A program made the translations under genes and the position numbers. A model generated the notes under the pieces. It was given only the letters and a program-made list of their open reading frames with translations. It had not been told where the DNA came from and did not search any database. Shown here one piece after another: positions 59,205 through 64,000 of a stretch of DNA of 64,000 bases; position 1 is the stretch's first letter, and every line of letters starts with the position of its first letter. Origin of the DNA: Callorhinus ursinus (Eukaryota > Chordata > Mammalia > Carnivora > Otariidae); contig NW_020312904.1 in assembly GCF_003265705.1 (NCBI RefSeq), forward strand, positions 2,731,936-2,795,935, given 5' to 3'.

Positions 59205-61475
59205 TGTTCACAGGGAGCGTCAGCGAGCAGAAGTATCAAAACTCTACTGTAAAGCAGAGAAGCAAGGTGGAACGAGTGCCGTGGGGGGTGCTGGTCTGAG
59301 CCTTTTCACACATGCACGCATCAGCTCCAGAAGACACGTCTCATGCGGACGCACACGGTGCACATCCAGGACCCAGCTCCTGACATCCTTCCCAAGCCAG
59401 AGCCCCTCCCCGCTGGCTTTCTCTGGAAGTGGCGATCCCATCCTTCCTGTGAGTGCAGGGAAACCTTGGGGTCATCCACAACCACGCACACTCTCCCACC
59501 TTCATCCACCCACCAGCAAACTCTTGCAGGTTTACCTTCAAACCAGTCAAATCCACGATTTGTAGCTGCCACGATGCGCCAAGCCAACACCTGCATGAGC
59601 TCAATGAGCTCACTTCTCTCCCCGAATCCACCCAGCTTCGTCCTTCAACCTGCTCTCAGCACGTTCTCCAATCTATTATAAACAAAGCCACATTAACCCT
59701 CTGCTTTGAACCCTCCCTCTTCCAGATCAAACCCCAAAGTCATGCCACAGGACCTGGGCCATCACGGCTTGGAAGTCACTTCTCTGGCCAGGCGTGCTTC
59801 TGCACGAGCCCTTGAGCTAGCTGGGCCACCTAGGAATCTTCGTCCTCGCTCAGAACATCCGATGAAGTGACGGACTCTCACTCAGAGGCCATGCTTTATG
59901 AAGAGACCTGTCCTTCCCTCTCACTGAGGGCTACACACGGGCCAGGTAAGAGAACCTCAGAGTCACGGCTCCCATCTCAAGCTCCCCACAGGGCACCTGC
60001 CCCCTCGCTGAACTGTGGACGAGCTGCTCACACTATGCAGACAGTCTTGTCTGCCTGCATCCGTGTATCTGTGTCTGTCTGTCAGCCCAGCACACAGGGC
60101 TGAGTCTGTATGAGGGAAACACACCTGTGACGTGCCTCTCCCAGATGTTTTGACTTCCATAACCCATCTGGCAGCTCCTGAACAAACCCTGTTTGGCAGT
60201 GTCTGCAAAACAAAACTGCTTCCACGAAGAAAGGCAGTCTTTACCTGTCTCACAGGGTCTCTTAGCGGCGGGGATGGGCTCAGTTTAAATGACTGTTCTT
60301 CCTTTCTTCCTAAGAGGCTGCAGCTTGGGCCCCATGGCACACAGGCCATGGAGCGAAGATGCCCTCCGTGCCCCATCAAAGGAGTCCTGCACCGAGTAGC
60401 CACCAGCCACAGAGCAGACTGGTGCCAGTCCTTCTGGCCAGCACACAGCGGGAGGCGGACGTGCAGCCAGGGGCCCGCGACCGTGACCGAGGCTGGGTGG
60501 AGGAGGCCCTGTCCCGCAGGAGCCAAGCAGGCGGGGAAACTGCAAGGGGCAGGACCAAGAAGGAGGACTCCTGCAGAGTCATGGCTGCCTACAAAAATGA
60601 CGCTTACTGGCCGGTCCTCCAGAGTTCATCGGAGACAACCTGCTCCGGCTTCTTTATCAAAATCTCTCTCTGGAACAGAACTAAGCACATGGGAAGCAAA
60701 GTAAAGATGGTATCCGCCTTGTCAATTTCGGGGTTAAAATATAATGAGAGTCTCTTCTGCTGAAAAAGCTTTGATTTCTTGTTCTCTCTCTTTCACCTAA
60801 AATGTTTTACTTGAAGATAAGCACTTCGTTATATTTATTTGCATGGTTTCGGCAATCTCTCTCGCTCTTGCTGGTGCTCCAGCCCTTTCTCCTTGCCGCC
60901 CTCCCCAGGCAGGTTTCCTAGACAACACGCCGTGGCTCTGAACACCTCGCTTGGGCAAGGTACAAAGAGCATCTTTCCCTCACTCACAACTGGCATTAAA
61001 GGGCGAGTTTATCATGTAAGCGCAGGATTCTAAAAGCCCTGGTAATTTTTCTGCATCTCTCTTGCAAAGAAAGAACTAAGCAGCCAGATCCCCCAAGTTA
61101 GCCACAGAATGGAATGGAATGGCAGAATCACCAGAGGGGACAGCCAAGCTGCTGAACAGGCTAAGAATGACCTCAGTCGCGACCCCAGCGTCCCTGGGCA
61201 GGAGTCCCCGGCCCACCCCCCCACGCCTGACACACATAAATCCGTGCGCCTCTGATGCGGATACGAAGAGACATGGGGAGGGAGGGGCGGGGGGGTGACA
61301 GAGAGAGAGAGATCGCATCCACCGGGGGTGGAGTCAACAACTCTAGGAAACCAGGAGAGACAACGTCACGGACAGACAGGCAGACAAATGGAGAACAGCA
61401 GGCATGGCTTCCACGAGGCCTTGAAATGCGCTAACATTCAATCATTGCAACAAGGACGCCGTGGCCTGGATAGGG
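59205..61475. other. Intron, no gene seen
   Basis: Unique-looking sequence. Short GGAAT-type triple repeat at about 61107-61122. AT-rich at 60760-60840. No supported exon or RNA gene. Confidence 0.4.
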
Positions 61476-61479
61476 CCGC

Positions 61480-61605
61480 GAAGGCCTGGGCTTGAGGCCT
61501 GCCTGTGCGCCGGTGTGACGAGCTGGATAAATGTGGCCACTTGTGCCCCTCCTTCCCCACCTGTACAGTGAGGACAGAGAAGCAAGCAATCCGGAGAGCC
61601 CATCG
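61480..61605 (+). mobile_element. MIR SINE, plus strand
   Basis: The order aaggcctgggcttgaggcct, gtgacgagctggataaatgt, then ccttccccacctgtacagtg and aggacagagaagc follows the MIR core to its 3' half. Confidence 0.55.
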
Positions 61606-63465
61606 TCCTCCAGGACCGCATGCAGCTTCTGAAGTGAGGCCCCCCACGGCTGTGGGGCTGCAGGACCCGGATGACCACGACCTCGGCCAGCATTCACCGT
61701 CCGAACTCACACACCTAAGCCCAGAGCAGCAGAGGAGGGTCCACAGACTACCTCCACACAACACGGCGACCCCGGGAGAATGGGTGGTCTGGGGACAACC
61801 AGCAGATATGGCGAGTGCACCCCTCTTAAACTGGGTGCTTCTCAGCATCCTCTACAGAAAGTCAACTCCCTGGACAGACACCCACAGGGGCAACGGCAGT
61901 GACTTAGCGCTCACTGGCACCCCTAACTTGGTGTGCAAGTCCCTCAATCTCACAGGGCCCCCACCACTTCGTCTACACAGTCCCCAGAGACCGTGGGCCT
62001 GAAGTGCAGTGCCCCACCAAAGGCTCACTCGTACTGGGGAAGGCCACCCCAGAACAGGACGCACACCTGGACAGCACCAAACACAGCTCCGGAGGGAGCG
62101 GCCCCACTCTCCCAGATCTCTAGGGCCATGCCACACGCCAACGTGAGAGCCGGGGCGTGACCCACTGCGGGAAAGCCTCAGGGACCCAGCCACAGGTGCC
62201 GACGTGACGACAAAGCTGGAGGGTGAGACCCAGGGCTCTTCACCGTGCTGCTCTGGGGGGCAAGGCAGAGCAGGGCGCAGCCTGCATGAACGAAACACCT
62301 TCATCCCTGTGAAATCTTGCACCGCAGCAAGCGCCTGCTTGCCCTCCGTGAGGCCCATCTTGTGCACCCACTGAGCACTCTGCAGGACAGTACAGTGAGG
62401 TGGAACCTTTGTCCTTGGCATCCCGATGCTATCAGCTGCTCTCCACCAGACTTTCTGATTGGAAAGCTTCCATGTGCTTCTGCTCCCAACACTGCCCTTC
62501 AGACAAGAAGGTAGAGGGTCCTCTGAGGCCCAAGGACCTGGCTGAACTGTAGACAGGGAGGGAGACATCCAAGCCCCAGCGTGTTGGGGACACCGTCTCC
62601 CCAGCCCCTTGCAGCTCACTGACCACACTCAGTCTTGTGGGAGAAGCCTCTGTATGTTCTGGCCGCTCTATCTTCCAGATGGTACGCTCTTTGCAGGCCA
62701 GGATGGGAATGTTTGGGGCAAAGCATGTCCATGGCATGGCGGCCGAGCAGGTGCCCACCGCACAGCCCGGACCAAGAGAGCGGCTTCTACGGTGCACACA
62801 AGGATGTCGGCACATCTGGCAGAGGACATGAACCTCAATGGAGTGGGTTGGTAGATTCAACAAAAACACGCCACTCCCTCATTTTCAGAAGCTGTGTCCA
62901 CACCTCAAGGGCAACTGAGAACACAAGGTCATTACTGGGCAGTGAGCTACTGGGCTGTTAACAACACTGCCCTTCAAACCAGAGCTGGAACGGCACAGGA
63001 TAACGCTGCTGCTTCCACCAGGGATGCAAATTATTCTAAGTACTTGGTCACAGTTCTGCTGTACAAAGCAGGAAAGCAAATTCTAATACGTACAAAACAC
63101 TCATCAGAAAGAGGAGACTCACAGCAACCAGGTCTGACCTGTATGACTGCACGAATCATTTACCCCCTTCGTGTCTCAATCCCTCCTCTCCAGAAGGACG
63201 TGACCCCGAGCCCACCGAGAAGGCACTAGCCACCCACCCACTGCCGCAAGTGAGCCGAAGTCCGAACATCATCCAGAGAGTTCACACGGACAGAGGGAAC
63301 CCCTACAATCTCTGTCCCAACGCAGGCCTGCAGAAGAAAGGGCGGAAGGGTTAGATCACTAAGTGAAGAGTCCAGAGCCCAGGACTCAGCCCAGACGGCC
63401 TGGAGTCCTGACCTCAGAGAGAGAAAGGCTTTCAGTATGCGGAGACGGGTGCAGACACTAGCTCT
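61606..63465. other. Intron, no gene seen
   Basis: GC-rich unique-looking sequence. The 258-codon minus-strand frame at 61852-62628 shows no recognisable domain and no splice-bounded match. Confidence 0.4.
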
Positions 63466-63469
63466 CTGC

Positions 63470-63830
63470 CCAGTAGCAGCTGAAGACCTTGATCAGCTGA
63501 ACCTGTGTGTGCCTCCCTCTGCTGATGTGAGAAACGGGAATAACAGCATCGACTCCAAGGAGAAGTGATACAGTAACAAGGAAAGCTCTTCACAAGTTCC
63601 TGGCGAGGGGCGCCTGGGTGGCTCAGTCAGTTAAGAGTCCGACTCCTGATTGCGCTCAGGTCAAGGTCTCAAGGTCCTGGGATCGAGCCCAGTATCAGGC
63701 TCTGTGCTGAGCATGGAGTCTGCTTGAGATTCTCTCTCCCCCTCTCCTCCCACTCGCTCTCTCTAAAGAAATCATTAAAAAGAAAACAGTTCCTGGCATA
63801 TAAGCACCAAGCAAAGGTGAGCCACTACCG
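63470..63830 (+). mobile_element. MIR SINE split by a CAN-SINE
   Basis: The left part (63470-63604) has gaagaccttgatcagctgaa, gagaaacgggaataacagca and ends at gttcctggc. The right part (63788-63830) resumes at gttcctggcatataagcacc, the typical MIR end. The break is the CAN-SINE insertion. Confidence 0.65.
63605..63787 (+). mobile_element. CAN-SINE, older copy, plus strand
   Basis: Head ggcgcctgggtggctcagtc, body caaggtcctgggatcgagcc, then a CT-rich block and aagaaatcattaaaaagaaa tail. The target-site duplication agttcctggc lies at 63595-63604 and 63788-63797. It is inserted into an older MIR. Confidence 0.96.
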
Positions 63831-63870
63831 CCGCCACCACGGCCACCGCCATCATCATCATCTGCACCAC
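63826..63870. repeat. Trinucleotide microsatellite (CCR)n/(ATC)n
   Basis: A ccg/cca-rich stretch (accgccgccaccacggccac) runs directly into catcatcatcatctgcacca. Impure trinucleotide repeat. Confidence 0.75.
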
Positions 63871-64000
63871 CTGTTTCTCCAGCTCCTCCCAAGAACTGCT
63901 GAACTGAACACCATAAACACCACGTCTCCATCCTGGAATGTAACCACCTACAAGCAGAGCCCACGGCCCACACGTCTCGATGTTCTAACACCGACCGCCA

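Larger units (their letters stand above)
1..64000 (-). other. TBC1D22A: TBC1D22A transcription unit (partial, internal)
   Basis: The window lies inside one large minus-strand gene. Two consecutive coding exons (34792-34901, then 15978-16053) are separated by an 18,738-bp intron, and the rest is intron. The order of the exons gives the direction of transcription, from high to low coordinates. Neither a first nor a last exon, promoter or polyadenylation site of the gene was recognised, so the gene continues off both ends. That the outer 16 kb and 29 kb are intron rather than intergenic is inferred from the internal position of both exons in the protein. Large introns fit what is known of mammalian TBC1D22A. 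Confidence 0.85.
34902..64000 (-). other. TBC1D22A: TBC1D22A intron upstream (5' side) of exon 34792-34901
   Basis: The acceptor side of the exon begins here (minus strand ...ctccctggtgcacag). The exon starts with the last two bases of a split codon, so this is a phase-1 intron. No exon encoding the preceding YVQG-containing (Gln-finger) segment was found up to 64000, so the intron is at least 29 kb. Confidence 0.75.

Noticed and set aside
61107..61122. GGAAT triple repeat as satellite DNA
   Set aside because: Only three units; too short to be satellite.
61852..62628. 258-codon minus-strand open frame
   Set aside because: No domain, low-complexity Ser/Pro/Gly composition and no splice context; GC-rich DNA gives few stops.
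1..64000. CRISPR arrays, bacterial operons, phage or plasmid features
   Set aside because: The window is plainly mammalian intron and mobile-element DNA; no regularly spaced repeats or prokaryotic gene structure.

Overview
The window is non-coding-rich nuclear DNA from a placental mammal, almost certainly a carnivoran. Six tRNA-Lys-derived CAN-SINEs sit in it, most with readable target-site duplications. They lie beside L1, L2, MIR, MaLR-type LTR and hAT relics. The SINE sequences look more like the arctoid (bear, seal, mustelid) and older canid type than the feline type or the youngest dog type. That placement is an inference from memory of the families, not a search.

The only protein-coding sequence I can support is two internal exons of TBC1D22A, a Rab GTPase-activating protein of the TBC family, on the minus strand. 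The upstream exon (34792-34901) and the next exon (15978-16053) have canonical splice sites, compatible phases and consecutive protein sequence within the TBC domain. The whole window therefore appears to be intron plus two exons of one gene: about 29 kb of 5'-side intron (34902-64000), an 18.7-kb intron between the exons, and about 16 kb of 3'-side intron (1-15977). No further TBC1D22A exon was recognised in the flanks.

Layout: 1-9 kb is mostly unique, GC-rich intron with a 28-bp tandem duplication and an LTR fragment. 9-14 kb holds old L1 pieces, including a 3.2-kb minus-strand L1 3' half with a broken reverse-transcriptase motif. 15.3-16.05 kb is an AT-rich, possibly conserved block followed by an exon. 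22.5-27.2 kb is a plus-strand L1 broken up by two SINEs and an MLT1-like LTR. 29.6-32 kb is an L1 fragment followed by a nearly end-to-end hAT transposon relic with a decayed transposase. 34.8 kb is the second exon, followed by an AT-rich TAAT-dense block. 36-49 kb is unique intron with L1/L2 fragments. 48.9-54.4 kb is dense in SINE, LTR, L1 and L2 and contains a perfect 167-bp direct repeat. 55-57 kb is old L1 3' sequence. 57-64 kb is unique intron with MIR, (CA)n and a SINE inserted into a MIR.

No new gene system was found. The most unusual items are the 167-bp perfect duplication carrying a perfect hairpin, the hAT relic, and several AT-rich islands that may be conserved regulatory DNA.
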